In this document: positions 37,364 to 46,591 of the stretch, piece by piece
How the letters are laid out: every line of letters starts with the position of its first letter
Numbering within the stretch: position 1 is the stretch's first letter
NCBI GenBank assembly: GCA_016721765.1
Contig: JADKHO010000004.1
Location: 744,001 to 808,000, forward strand
Reading direction: 5' to 3'
DNA length: 64,000 nt
Source: Bacteroidota bacterium
Lineage (GTDB): Bacteria > Bacteroidota > Bacteroidia > UBA4408
Translations under genes and position numbers: made by a program
The notes under the pieces: generated by a model
What the model saw: only the letters and a program-made list of their open reading frames with translations
Told to the model about the DNA's origin: nothing
Databases searched by the model: none

Positions 37364-38335
37364 ATGCAAATTTTAAGTAAGAAGATTTTTATAAAACTAT
37401 TCGTTAGCGCTTGTGTGGTACTCTTTAGTATTACGGCTGTGCTAGCGCAAAAAAATCTGGCTACAGCCAAATTAGATTCTGTTAAAATAAAAATAGGCGA
37501 CCAAACTTTTTTGCAATTAGCCATTGAAACACCAGTTGGCAGTAAAGTTAAATTTCCGGAACTCTCCGATACTATCAATGCCCACCTCGAAATTGTTTCT
37601 CAATCAAAAATTGACACGTCCTACTCAAGGGATAAACAACGAGCCCTTTATTCCAAAAAATTATTGATTACCTCCTTTGATTCGGGCTATTTCGCAATTG
37701 CACCGTTTAGTTTTATAGTAGATGAAGATACAGCTAATCCAGTAGATACAGAGCCTTTATTAATTCAAATTCAAACCGTTTCGGTGGATACCACAAAAGC
37801 GATTAGGGATATAAAAGGTCCTAAAGATGCACCATGGAACATTCGCGAAATTATTCCTTACCTCATTGGTGGAGGCATTGCAATATTAGTTGCGCTATTG
37901 ATAATTTTTTACTTGAAAAAGCGAAAAGTAAAACCCGAAATCGTTATCGAGAAAAAACCGGATACCCCTGCACACATTATTGCATTGCAGCAATTACAAC
38001 AATTACAAGACGAAAAACTTTGGCAGGAAGGGAAATATAAAATGTATCAAGTGCGTTTATCCGACATCGTGCGCAGTTATATTGAAAATCGATTTCACAT
38101 CAATGCATTGGAACAAACTACCGATGAAACAATGCGTAGCTTTCGAGGGGTGAACCTGACGGAAGAATTGAGGTTTAATTTGAAACAATTGTTGATGCTT
38201 TCGGATATGGTAAAGTTTGCAAAAGAACAACCCTTGCCATCCGAGAATGAAAAGAGCATGGAAGATGCCATTCGTTTTGTGAATCTTACTGCTAACAATT
38301 TTGCTGATTTAGAAGGGAAGGAGGAAAAAGTATGA
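37364..38335 (+). CDS. BatD-like/DUF4381-type membrane protein
   Basis: 323 residues. Signal peptide (about 1-28), an extracytoplasmic beta-sandwich domain (about 29-150, KIKIGDQTFLQLAIETPVGS), a central membrane segment (about 165-190, YLIGGGIAILVALLIIFYL) and a helical cytoplasmic domain. It occupies the slot between DUF58 and batA; its stop codon overlaps the batA ATG by four bases. Probable partner in the Bat complex; function not established. Confidence 0.7.
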   Translation: MQILSKKIFIKLFVSACVVLFSITAVLAQKNLATAKLDSVKIKIGDQTFLQLAIETPVGSKVKFPELSDTINAHLEIVSQSKIDTSYSRDKQRALYSKKLLITSFDSGYFAIAPFSFIVDEDTANPVDTEPLLIQIQTVSVDTTKAIRDIKGPKDAPWNIREIIPYLIGGGIAILVALLIIFYLKKRKVKPEIVIEKKPDTPAHIIALQQLQQLQDEKLWQEGKYKMYQVRLSDIVRSYIENRFHINALEQTTDETMRSFRGVNLTEELRFNLKQLLMLSDMVKFAKEQPLPSENEKSMEDAIRFVNLTANNFADLEGKEEKV

Positions 38336-39330
38336 AAGGGGTAAGTTTCGCAAATCCTGAGCTGTTTTATGTATTGCTGCTCATACCCGCTTTTGTGGTG
38401 TGGTATATTTTTAGACATAACTATAAGAAAGCTGCTTTACACATTTCTTCCTTTACAGGCTTTGAAGGAATTAAAACTCCGTTAAAAGTGTATTTGCGAC
38501 ATAGTTTATTTGCTTTACGAATGTTAGGGCTTGCTTTATTAATTGTTGCCATGTGTAGACCTCAATCCAAAAAAAGTTGGCAGGATTTAAAGACAGAAGG
38601 AATTGATATTGTATTGGCTTTAGATATTTCTGCCAGTATGCTTGCGCAGGATTTTAAACCCAATCGCTTAGAAGCTTCTAAGGATATTGCCATGGAGTTT
38701 ATTGATAGCCGCCCGGATGATAGAATTGGACTAGTAATTTTTAGCGGTGAAAGTTTTACACAATGCCCACTTACCACCGACCACTCTGTGCTCAAAAATT
38801 TATTTAGTGGGGTTAAAACAGGGATGATACAAGATGGGACCGCCATTGGAATGGGACTTGCCACGGCAGTTAACCGCATACAAAATAGTAAAGCCAAAAG
38901 CAAAGTGATTATTCTTTTAACGGATGGCGTAAATAACTCAGGCTCCATTTCGCCCGAATTAGCCGGGGAGCTGGCACAACCTTTTGGGATACGCATATAC
39001 ACCATTGGGGTGGGAACTAAAGGTATGGCCTATTCACCTGTTGCACTTTACCCTAACGGGCAATATGCTTATGATTATGTGAAGGTGGATATAGATGAAC
39101 CGGTGTTGAAAAAAATAGCGAACCTCACCGGCGGCAAATATTTTAGAGCTACTAACAATGAAAAACTAAAGCAAATTTATGCCGAAATAGATAAATTGGA
39201 AAAAACCATTATTGAAGAAAAAAATTACACTAAAAAATCAGAATTGTTTTTTCCATTGGCTTTGGCTGCTGCCGTTTTATTGTTGCTTGAATTCCTTTTA
39301 AAGAATACAGTTTTCAAAAGTTTAACTTAA
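38332..39330 (+). CDS. batA: Aerotolerance protein BatA (VWA domain)
   Basis: 332 residues. Membrane segments at both ends (about 10-30, 60-80 and about 300-325), with a VWA domain between (about 85-280) containing the MIDAS motif DISASM at about 101-106, then PNRLEASKDIAMEF, VIFSGESFTQCPLTTDH and VIILLTDGVNNSG. The Bat genes were named from Bacteroides fragilis aerotolerance; the mechanism is not known. Overlaps the preceding gene by four bases. Confidence 0.92.
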   Translation: MKGVSFANPELFYVLLLIPAFVVWYIFRHNYKKAALHISSFTGFEGIKTPLKVYLRHSLFALRMLGLALLIVAMCRPQSKKSWQDLKTEGIDIVLALDISASMLAQDFKPNRLEASKDIAMEFIDSRPDDRIGLVIFSGESFTQCPLTTDHSVLKNLFSGVKTGMIQDGTAIGMGLATAVNRIQNSKAKSKVIILLTDGVNNSGSISPELAGELAQPFGIRIYTIGVGTKGMAYSPVALYPNGQYAYDYVKVDIDEPVLKKIANLTGGKYFRATNNEKLKQIYAEIDKLEKTIIEEKNYTKKSELFFPLALAAAVLLLLEFLLKNTVFKSLT

Positions 39331-39347
39331 TTAAATTAATCGCAATC

Positions 39348-40403
39348 GTGTTTCGCTTCGAAAACATACATTATTTATATGGGCTGTTACTTATCCCAAT
39401 AATTATTTTGACAGCCCTCCTGATTCGACGTTGGCGCAAACGAACTATTGCTTCATTTGCAGATGCGAATTTGGTAAATGCGCTGGTTCCGGATTTATCC
39501 AAATTTAAACCGGCATTAAAAGTTACCTTTTTATGTCTGGCATTTTTCTTTCTCATAATAGGTTTGGCGAATCCTCAAAATGGTTCAAAACTCGAAGAAA
39601 TAAAACGCGAAGGGGTGGATTTGATTATTGCACTTGACATCAGCAACAGTATGCGTGCTGAAGATTTAAGCCCTAACCGACTTGAAAATGCAAAGTTGGC
39701 TATTTCAAGACTTATTGAAAATTTACGTGATGACCGTATTGGTGTGGTAATATTTGCCGGACAAGCTTACGTGCAATTGCCCGTTACCACCGATTACGCA
39801 GCTGCAAAATTATTTTTAGATAATATCAGTACCGATATGATTCCAACACAAGGAACTGCAATTGGTAATGCAATTGAATTGGCTGTAAATTCATTTGACC
39901 CGAAAAGCGGGAACAGTAAAGCAATTATTGTAATTACCGATGGCGAAAATCACGAAGATGATGCCATAAAAGCTGCTGAAGCCGCAGCCGAAAAAGGAAT
40001 TGCAGTGCATACCATTGGAATGGGATCACCTAATGGAGCGCCTATCCCACTCTACCAAAACGGACACCAAACAGGATTTCGAAAAGACAATAGCGGAACC
40101 ACAGTAATTACACGCCTCGATGAAAATAATTTGCAACAAATTGCTTCCATGGGACATGGAATATATGTGCGAGCCACCAACTCACAAGCCGGATTAAGTA
40201 TCATATTTGACCAAATAAATAAAATGCAGAAAAAGGAATTTGGCAGTAAAGTATATACCGATTACGATGACCATTTTCAAATTTTTCTCTTCCTAGCTAT
40301 ATTGTTTTTTATGATAGAACTTTTAATCTCAGAAACAGTAAGCAAATGGTGGTTAAAACTGGATTTATTTGGCAAAAACAAAAACACTAATTCCATTAAT
40401 TAA
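39348..40403 (+). CDS. batB: Aerotolerance protein BatB (VWA domain)
   Basis: 351 residues, GTG start at 39348. N-terminal membrane segments (about 10-27 and 55-73), then a VWA domain (about 85-300) with MIDAS motif DISNSM at about 96-101, PNRLENAKLAISRLI and AIIVITDGENHEDDA. C-terminal membrane segment (about 305-330) and a cytoplasmic tail. It is a paralogue of BatA and probably the product of a duplication within the operon. Confidence 0.92.
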   Translation: MFRFENIHYLYGLLLIPIIILTALLIRRWRKRTIASFADANLVNALVPDLSKFKPALKVTFLCLAFFFLIIGLANPQNGSKLEEIKREGVDLIIALDISNSMRAEDLSPNRLENAKLAISRLIENLRDDRIGVVIFAGQAYVQLPVTTDYAAAKLFLDNISTDMIPTQGTAIGNAIELAVNSFDPKSGNSKAIIVITDGENHEDDAIKAAEAAAEKGIAVHTIGMGSPNGAPIPLYQNGHQTGFRKDNSGTTVITRLDENNLQQIASMGHGIYVRATNSQAGLSIIFDQINKMQKKEFGSKVYTDYDDHFQIFLFLAILFFMIELLISETVSKWWLKLDLFGKNKNTNSIN

Positions 40404-40409
40404 AAGAAA

Positions 40410-41153
40410 ATGATTCAACGTGCGATAGCTTTCTTCTTTTATAGTTTGATGACTTTAGTTAGCTCCAATGCTCAAACGGAGAATAAATACATCCGTGAAG
40501 GAAACGATTTTTATAAACACAATAAATTTTTAGAAGCAGAAAAAAGCTATTCTAAATCTATCGATAAAAATAAAGCATCACTTGATGCACAGTTTAATTT
40601 GGGCGATGCTTTGTACAAACAAAAAAAATACGAAGAGGCAGGAAATTTATTTGAATCCCTCACCAAAAAAATCACAGATAAACCCAAATTGGCGCAAACC
40701 TACCACAACCTAGGTAATTCATTGCTGCAGAACAAAAAATATGAAGACTGTGTAAAGGCCTATCAAAATGCATTAAAAATAAATCCCAAAGATGAAGACA
40801 CGCGTTACAATTTAGCGTACGCAAAAAAGAAATTAGAACAACAGCAAAATCAAGATAAAAACAACAAAAACAAGGATAACAAAAACGATCAAAACAAAGA
40901 TCAGAATCAACAAAATCAAGATAACAAAGACCAAAATAATAAAGATAAAAAAGACCAACAACAAGGAGATAACAAAGATCAAAAAGACGAAAAACAAGAG
41001 CAACAACAAGCACAACAGCAGCCCCAAAAAATGAACAAGGAGGATGCTAAACGTTTATTAGAAGCCATGAACAATCAGGAAAAAGATGTTCAGGATAAAT
41101 TGAAAAAGAAAAAAGCGGTGGGAGTTAAAGTAGCCATTGAAAAAGATTGGTAA
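40410..41153 (+). CDS. batC: TPR protein BatC with Lys/Asp/Gln/Asn-rich tail
   Basis: 247 residues. Signal peptide (about 1-21, ends SSNA), two or three TPR motifs (about 25-140; EAEKSYSKSIDKNKASLDAQ and YEDCVKAYQNALKINPKDED), then a low-complexity stretch of about 70 residues made almost only of K, D, N, Q and E (about 145-215), and a short conserved C-terminus (KMNKEDAKRLLEAMNNQEKDV). The low-complexity stretch is probably a flexible linker. Six bases after batB. Confidence 0.88.
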   Translation: MIQRAIAFFFYSLMTLVSSNAQTENKYIREGNDFYKHNKFLEAEKSYSKSIDKNKASLDAQFNLGDALYKQKKYEEAGNLFESLTKKITDKPKLAQTYHNLGNSLLQNKKYEDCVKAYQNALKINPKDEDTRYNLAYAKKKLEQQQNQDKNNKNKDNKNDQNKDQNQQNQDNKDQNNKDKKDQQQGDNKDQKDEKQEQQQAQQQPQKMNKEDAKRLLEAMNNQEKDVQDKLKKKKAVGVKVAIEKDW

Positions 41154-41174
41154 GCGCTTAAATGTATTGAATAA

Positions 41175-42992
41175 ATGAAAAAAAATAACCTAATTCTACT
41201 CATCATTTTTACCTGCCTCTCCAAACTTGTTTTGGGCCAAGATGCAGTGCTTACCGCAACAACCAGCAGATCACAAGTTGGTGTGGGAGAACAATTTCAA
41301 ATTTCGTATTCACTTAATGCAAGTGGTGGAAATTTTAGATCTCCCGAAATTCGTGAATTTGCTGTACTCTCCGGACCAAATCAGTCCAGCAGCATGACCT
41401 TTGTAAACGGCAACATGTCGCAAACACTTTCCTACTCTTTTATTCTTGCAGGTCAACGCGAAGGCAAATTCACCATTGGCCCCGCTTCGATTGTGGTGAA
41501 CGGAAAAACAATATCCTCTAAATCACTGGTTATAGAAGTAGTTAAAAATCCTGCAGCACAACAAGGACAGGGTGGGCAAAACAGAGGACAAGATCAGTCG
41601 GCCGGCGACAACAATGATTTATTTATCCGGGCAAGTGTGGATAAAAGTAAAGTGTATGTTGGAGAACAATTATTGGTGAGTTTCAAAATTTACACCAAGG
41701 TGAGTATCGTACAAAATGCACTTACAAAAGCTCCCGTTTTTAATGGATTCTGGAGTGAAGATATTATCTCGCCCAATCAACAAGCAACCCTAAGACCTGA
41801 AGTATTGGATGGTGTGCAGTATCAGGTGGCTGAAATCAAAAAAACGATTTTGATGCCACAACGCGCAGGAACATTGGAAATTACTGAGATGGTAATGGAC
41901 TTTGTAAAAAGGGTACAACAAAAAAACCGAAGCAACAGTTTCTTTGATCAATTCTTTGGCGGCGGATATCAGGATGTGCGCACCTCTGCAAAAAGCAAAG
42001 CGCTTAAAATTGAAGTTATGCCCCTTCCTACCGCCGGAAAACCGTCTGATTTTAATGGTGCAGTTGGTGATTTTGGTATGGAAAGTCGTTTAAGTAATAC
42101 CAACAAAACCCTTAAAAGCAACGATGCTACCAACCTTTATATAACTATCTCCGGTAAAGGAAATTTAAAATTAATTGACCCTTTTAAACTAAAATTACCG
42201 CCTGAGATTGAAAGCTATGATGCCAAAATAAATGATAAAATAAGTACCTCTGCTTCCGGCGTTTCAGGTAGTCGAACATTCGACTATCTCCTAATTCCAA
42301 GACATTCCGGAAGTTATAAAATTCCTTCGCTGAGCTTCACCTATTTTGATGTTTCTAAAAAAGCTTACGTAACACTAAACAGTCCGGAGTTCCCATTGGA
42401 AGTGGAAAAAGGCGCCGGCAATGAATCGGAAGCAAATGCCACTACTGTGATGACTGCCAAAGAAGATGTAAAAATTTTAGGTAACGATATTCGTTACATC
42501 AAAACAAAAACAAATTTAGTGAAGAATGGTACAGAATTTTTTGGTTCCACTGTTTTCTACTGCTTGCTATCATTGCCACTGCTCCTATTCCTTTTGTTTT
42601 CGATTGTATTTAAAAAATACATGGAAAGCCTTAAAGATACTGTTAGTAGAAAAAGCAAAAAAGCCACAAAAATAGCGCGCAAAAGAATGGAAATTGCCCA
42701 ATCGCATTTAACGGCCAACAATTACGATGCTTTTTACAATGAATTGTTTAAATCAATTAATGGTTATTTAAGTGATAAACTCAATATTTCAATTGCTGAT
42801 TTATCGAAAGAGAAAATAAAAGAAACACTCTTTCAAAAAGGGGCCGATGAACAGGCAATAAATTTCCTGATCACTACGTTAAACAAAAGTGAATTTGCCC
42901 GCTTTTCACCGGTAAAATCAAGTGCGGCCATGCAAACCGATTATGCCGATACCGTTGCCACCATTAGTAAAATTGAAGAAGAATTAAAATAA
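41175..42992 (+). CDS. batD: Aerotolerance protein BatD
   Basis: 605 residues. Signal peptide (about 1-21), several extracytoplasmic beta-sandwich domains (about 25-440; VLTATTSRSQVGVGEQFQISY and the repeat-like ASVDKSKVYVGEQLLVSFKI), one membrane segment (about 458-478, FYCLLSLPLLLFLLFSIVF) and a cytoplasmic helical tail (about 490-605). Matches the BatD domain family (oxygen tolerance). It is probably the main periplasmic component of the complex. Confidence 0.92.
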   Translation: MKKNNLILLIIFTCLSKLVLGQDAVLTATTSRSQVGVGEQFQISYSLNASGGNFRSPEIREFAVLSGPNQSSSMTFVNGNMSQTLSYSFILAGQREGKFTIGPASIVVNGKTISSKSLVIEVVKNPAAQQGQGGQNRGQDQSAGDNNDLFIRASVDKSKVYVGEQLLVSFKIYTKVSIVQNALTKAPVFNGFWSEDIISPNQQATLRPEVLDGVQYQVAEIKKTILMPQRAGTLEITEMVMDFVKRVQQKNRSNSFFDQFFGGGYQDVRTSAKSKALKIEVMPLPTAGKPSDFNGAVGDFGMESRLSNTNKTLKSNDATNLYITISGKGNLKLIDPFKLKLPPEIESYDAKINDKISTSASGVSGSRTFDYLLIPRHSGSYKIPSLSFTYFDVSKKAYVTLNSPEFPLEVEKGAGNESEANATTVMTAKEDVKILGNDIRYIKTKTNLVKNGTEFFGSTVFYCLLSLPLLLFLLFSIVFKKYMESLKDTVSRKSKKATKIARKRMEIAQSHLTANNYDAFYNELFKSINGYLSDKLNISIADLSKEKIKETLFQKGADEQAINFLITTLNKSEFARFSPVKSSAAMQTDYADTVATISKIEEELK

Positions 42993-43029
42993 ATAGCCAT
43001 CTGACCCCAGTCAAACAAATCCAATACAG

Positions 43030-43782
43030 ATGAAAAAAATTAGCCTCCTCCTCTTAGCTATCACCTTCACCTTGTTTTCAAGAGCATCCGAAAACGATGT
43101 GTTTAAAATTGGTAACGATGCTTACCTTAAAAACAATTTCGAAACCGCTATTTCTTCTTACCAGCAATTAATCAAAGAAGGCTATCAATCGAGCGAATTG
43201 TATTTCAATTTAGGAAATGCCTATTACAAAACCGATAGCATTGCTAATGCCATTTTATATTACGAAAAAGCAAAAAAAATTAGTCCTACCGATGAGGATG
43301 TTATTGCCAACCTAAAATTAGCCAACTTAAAAACCATCGATAAAACCGAAGCAAAAGAACAATTGATTTTTAAATCCTGGTGGGATAATTTTGTGAGCTC
43401 CAAATCTCCTGATGCTTGGGGTATACTTAGCATTATCAGCATGTTTGTTGCATTTGCAGCCCTCATTGTTTTCCGCTTATCCACCTCCTCCGTTGGGAAA
43501 CAAATCTTTTTTGCCTGCTTTTGTTTAGCATTAATAAGCTCTTTGTCATTTTACTTTTTAGCAGAAACGAATCATGCGTTTAAAAATGCCAGTGGACAAG
43601 CAATTTTATTTAATTCGAGCGCCACAATTAAAAGTGCTCCTACGGAGAACTCAAAAGATTTATTCATAATTCACGAGGGTGCCAAAGTGAATATTATTGA
43701 GAAAAACAATACTTGGTTTAGGATTCGATTAGAGAATGGAAACGAAGGTTGGCTGCAAGAAAATGCAGTGCGTATAATTTAA
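43030..43782 (+). CDS. batE: BatE: TPR plus SH3-like domain membrane protein
   Basis: 250 residues. Signal peptide (about 1-19), TPR motifs (about 22-95), two membrane segments (about 126-147, GILSIISMFVAFAALIVF; 155-175, FFACFCLALISSLSFYFL) and a C-terminal SH3b-type domain (about 185-250) with SAPTENSKDLFIIHEGAKV and GNEGWLQENAVRII. Last gene of the bat run; its stop codon overlaps that of the convergent ccmB by two bases. Confidence 0.88.
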   Translation: MKKISLLLLAITFTLFSRASENDVFKIGNDAYLKNNFETAISSYQQLIKEGYQSSELYFNLGNAYYKTDSIANAILYYEKAKKISPTDEDVIANLKLANLKTIDKTEAKEQLIFKSWWDNFVSSKSPDAWGILSIISMFVAFAALIVFRLSTSSVGKQIFFACFCLALISSLSFYFLAETNHAFKNASGQAILFNSSATIKSAPTENSKDLFIIHEGAKVNIIEKNNTWFRIRLENGNEGWLQENAVRII

Positions 43783-44444
43783 TCGCGCCACAAATAAGGA
43801 AACAAGAGGTAACTCAATAGAATTACCATTAAATTAATCAACAGCAATACTCCAAAATAAGGATAGCTCAAAGTTCTATCTAACCCGTCAACAGCGTATT
43901 TCGAAACTTTTATCAGCGAAAGCAATAAGGGAATCAACATCGGGAAACTCAAAATGGCCATTAAACTAAAGTTGCTGTTTGTTTTGGAAGCAATCGCCGA
44001 AACCATGCTTAAAACACTAGCAAAACCAATACTTCCAAAGACTAATGTCAGCAAGAAAAAGGGAACATCTTCCACTAAACTTTTTATGAAAAGCGAGTAT
44101 ACCAAAAAACAAACTATACTCAAAAGCAGCATCAATAAAGTGTTGTAAATTATTTTAGAAAGTATTACTGCTTGTGGACTTACCAAGGTATAATAGTACA
44201 ATTGTCTTCCTTTACTTTCTTGAATAAAGCTTTTTGCCACAGCATTAATAGAACCAAATAATAGGATTACCCAAAAAAGTGCATTCCAAGTAGGTTTATC
44301 GATGATGGAGCGAAAAGAGAGATAGCAGACAAAAACAGTAGAAACAACATATAACAGAATTCCCCCTAAAGCAAATTTTTGCCTTAGTTCTTGCTTCATT
44401 TCCTTTGCAACTAAATACTTTATTTCTTGCGTTAATGTGGGCAT
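43779..44444 (-). CDS. ccmB: Heme exporter protein CcmB
   Basis: 221 residues with six membrane segments (about 25-45, 50-70, 95-125, 130-150, 158-178, 193-215). Matches CcmB, the membrane component of the ABC-type heme handling system for cytochrome c maturation. Conserved cytoplasmic start LTQEIKYLVAKEMKQELRQKFALGG, then QESKGRQLYYYTLVSPQAVILSK. No ccmA or ccmC is adjacent in the window. Stop codon overlaps that of batE on the other strand. Confidence 0.87.
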   Translation of the reverse strand: MPTLTQEIKYLVAKEMKQELRQKFALGGILLYVVSTVFVCYLSFRSIIDKPTWNALFWVILLFGSINAVAKSFIQESKGRQLYYYTLVSPQAVILSKIIYNTLLMLLLSIVCFLVYSLFIKSLVEDVPFFLLTLVFGSIGFASVLSMVSAIASKTNSNFSLMAILSFPMLIPLLLSLIKVSKYAVDGLDRTLSYPYFGVLLLINLMVILLSYLLFPYLWRD

Positions 44445-44478
44445 TTAAAAATTATTAGAAGCCATAGTTTCAAAATCA

Positions 44479-45882
44479 TTAAACCAGTTCTGCAACGTAT
44501 CCTCTTTCGGGAATGCTTACTTTAGCATAGCCTTCCTTAATTAACTTATCACGGTAAACTTGTTGCGTTTCATATTCTCCATGCACCAAAAAAATTTCTT
44601 TCACCTGGGATTTATCTTGGCAACTCAAATAATTAATCATTTCAGTATAATCGCCGTGTGCCGAGTAGGAATCCATTATTTCGACACCAGCATTTAAGGG
44701 ATAATCTTCGCCATAAATATGCACAAATTTATCCTTGTTGCGAATGCGCGCTCCTAAAGAGTTTGGCTCACAATATCCCACAACCAAAATGGTATTTTTG
44801 GGATTGCTCACATTGTTGGCAAGATGGTGTTTTATCCGCCCTGCTTCCATCATTCCGGAGGCTGAAATAATGATACAGGGTTCATCCAAATTATTTAATG
44901 TCTTGCTCACAGACGCATCTTGAATATACGTCAAACGATTAAAGCCAAATGGATCAGCATCAGTTTTAATGTATTCGAGTAATTCCGAATTAAAGCATTC
45001 AGTATGCTTTCGCATGATGTCGGTTGCGCTCACGGATAAAGGGCTATCTACATACACATTAATTTTCGGTAGCAAGCCTTTGTTTTCCATTTTATCCAAT
45101 GCGAAGACCAATTCTTGCGTGCGGCCTAAACTAAATGCGGGAATAATGAGTTTTCCTTTCTTCTTCACACAAGTATCCATTACCACACTCAATAATTTTT
45201 CCTCGGTGTCTTTCATGTCTTGATGCAAGCGGTCGCCGTAGGTGGATTCTGTTACAATATAATCGGCCTGCGGAAATGCTTCCGGATTTTTTAGCAACTG
45301 ACTATTTGCTCTTCCAATGTCGCCTGTAAAACAAAAACGGGTTTGCTTCTCGCCTTCGGTAACTTTTAGATTTACACAACCGCTGCCAAGAATGTGGCCT
45401 ATAAAGGTAAAACTGAGTTCCACACCCTCACAAACATTTACCGTTGTATTATAATCAACTCCCTGCATCAGAAGCAGGGTATCAATCACATCTGTTGAAT
45501 CGTAAAGTGGCTTCAAGGGTTTTTCCCCCTTCTTTATTCTTCTCTTATTTAAAAAACGTAAATCATTTTCTTGAATGTGCGCCGTATCTGCCAACATAAT
45601 TTTACATAAATCTTTGCTAGCATAGGTGCAAAATATTTTTCCTTTAAATCCATTTTTTACCCAATAGGGAATTAAGCCCGAATGATCGATGTGCGCATGC
45701 GACAATATTAAATAATCAATATCCCAGGGGTTAAAATCAAAAGCACGATTCAGCCCTTCTCCCGGTTGACCTAGCCCCTGATACATTCCGCAATCCAATA
45801 ATATTTTGGTTCCATTATCGAGAATCACTAAGTGTTTGCTACCGGTTACAGTGCGCGCTGCGCCACTAAATTGAATTTTCAT
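44479..45882 (-). CDS. Metallo-beta-lactamase/beta-CASP exonuclease-like protein
   Basis: 467 residues, intracellular. The MBL zinc motif HAHIDH at residues 62-67 is preceded by LILS. The beta-CASP domain (about 200-400) has FIIPAFSLGRTQELVFALDK and CIIISASGMMEAGRIKHHL, and a C-terminal RNA-specificity motif with VEIMDSYSAHGDYTEMINYL and IFLVHGEYETQQ. This is the CPSF-73/RNase J-related group, probably an RNA endo- or exonuclease. It is divergent from the glutathione peroxidase gene. Confidence 0.9.
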   Translation of the reverse strand: MKIQFSGAARTVTGSKHLVILDNGTKILLDCGMYQGLGQPGEGLNRAFDFNPWDIDYLILSHAHIDHSGLIPYWVKNGFKGKIFCTYASKDLCKIMLADTAHIQENDLRFLNKRRIKKGEKPLKPLYDSTDVIDTLLLMQGVDYNTTVNVCEGVELSFTFIGHILGSGCVNLKVTEGEKQTRFCFTGDIGRANSQLLKNPEAFPQADYIVTESTYGDRLHQDMKDTEEKLLSVVMDTCVKKKGKLIIPAFSLGRTQELVFALDKMENKGLLPKINVYVDSPLSVSATDIMRKHTECFNSELLEYIKTDADPFGFNRLTYIQDASVSKTLNNLDEPCIIISASGMMEAGRIKHHLANNVSNPKNTILVVGYCEPNSLGARIRNKDKFVHIYGEDYPLNAGVEIMDSYSAHGDYTEMINYLSCQDKSQVKEIFLVHGEYETQQVYRDKLIKEGYAKVSIPERGYVAELV

Positions 45883-46037
45883 ATCCTACAATTTGAGTTT
45901 CAAAAGTAAGAGAAATAAATGGGCTCTCACTAAAAGAATTAAGGTAGTTTAATCCATGCGCTAAATCACTTGATATGTTTTACCTTCGTAAAAAAATAAT
46001 CCACAACAAATTTAGCCTTAAGGCAAAATAAAAATAT

Positions 46038-46577
46038 ATGAAAAAATTATTCTTCGCACTACTGCTTACCATTGGGATGAGCGCAGCCCAAGCACAAACT
46101 CAAAATTTATACGCTTTTAAAGTTAATGACATTGATGGAAAAGAATTTGATTTAGCTACCTTAAAAGGTAAAAAAGTATTGATTGTAAATACTGCTTCCA
46201 AATGCGGCAATACCCCTCAATACGATGCACTTGAAAAACTCTATAAAAAATTTGGTAGTGAGAAATTTGTCATCCTCGGATTTCCCGCCAACAATTTTAT
46301 GCGACAGGAACCCGGCTCTAATGCAGAAATAAAAGCATTTTGCACCAAAAATTATGGTGTCACTTTTCCCATGATGGAAAAAATTTCGGTGAAAGGTTCG
46401 GATATGCACCCCCTGTATAAATGGCTTACCTCAAAAGAACTTAATGGTAAAGAAGATTATGTAGTGGGCTGGAATTTCAGTAAATTTTTAATTGATGCAG
46501 ATGGAAATGTAGTGGGTCATGTTTCGCCTTCCACTGCGCCCGATTGCGAAGAAATTTTGAATTGGTTAAATCAATAA
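46038..46577 (+). CDS. Exported glutathione peroxidase-like thiol peroxidase
   Basis: 179 residues. The signal peptide (MKKLFFALLLTIGMSAAQA) suggests a periplasmic location, less common for this family. Peroxidatic Cys56 is in NTASKCGNTP, the Gln is in FPANNFMRQEPGS and the Trp in GWNFSKFL. The family's FPCNQF Cys is Ala here, so the resolving Cys must be elsewhere (perhaps Cys107 in IKAFCTKNYG) or the enzyme relies on an external thiol. Reduces hydrogen or lipid peroxides. bshB1 follows 14 bases downstream, suggesting possible use of bacillithiol (inference). Confidence 0.88.
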   Translation: MKKLFFALLLTIGMSAAQAQTQNLYAFKVNDIDGKEFDLATLKGKKVLIVNTASKCGNTPQYDALEKLYKKFGSEKFVILGFPANNFMRQEPGSNAEIKAFCTKNYGVTFPMMEKISVKGSDMHPLYKWLTSKELNGKEDYVVGWNFSKFLIDADGNVVGHVSPSTAPDCEEILNWLNQ

Positions 46578-46591
46578 TCTCATTTAGTTTT

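Noticed and set aside
40672..41013. Antisense ORF over batC, rich in Leu, Val and Phe
   Set aside because: It is the complement of the K/D/N/Q-rich codons and reads as artificial hydrophobic sequence, not a membrane protein.
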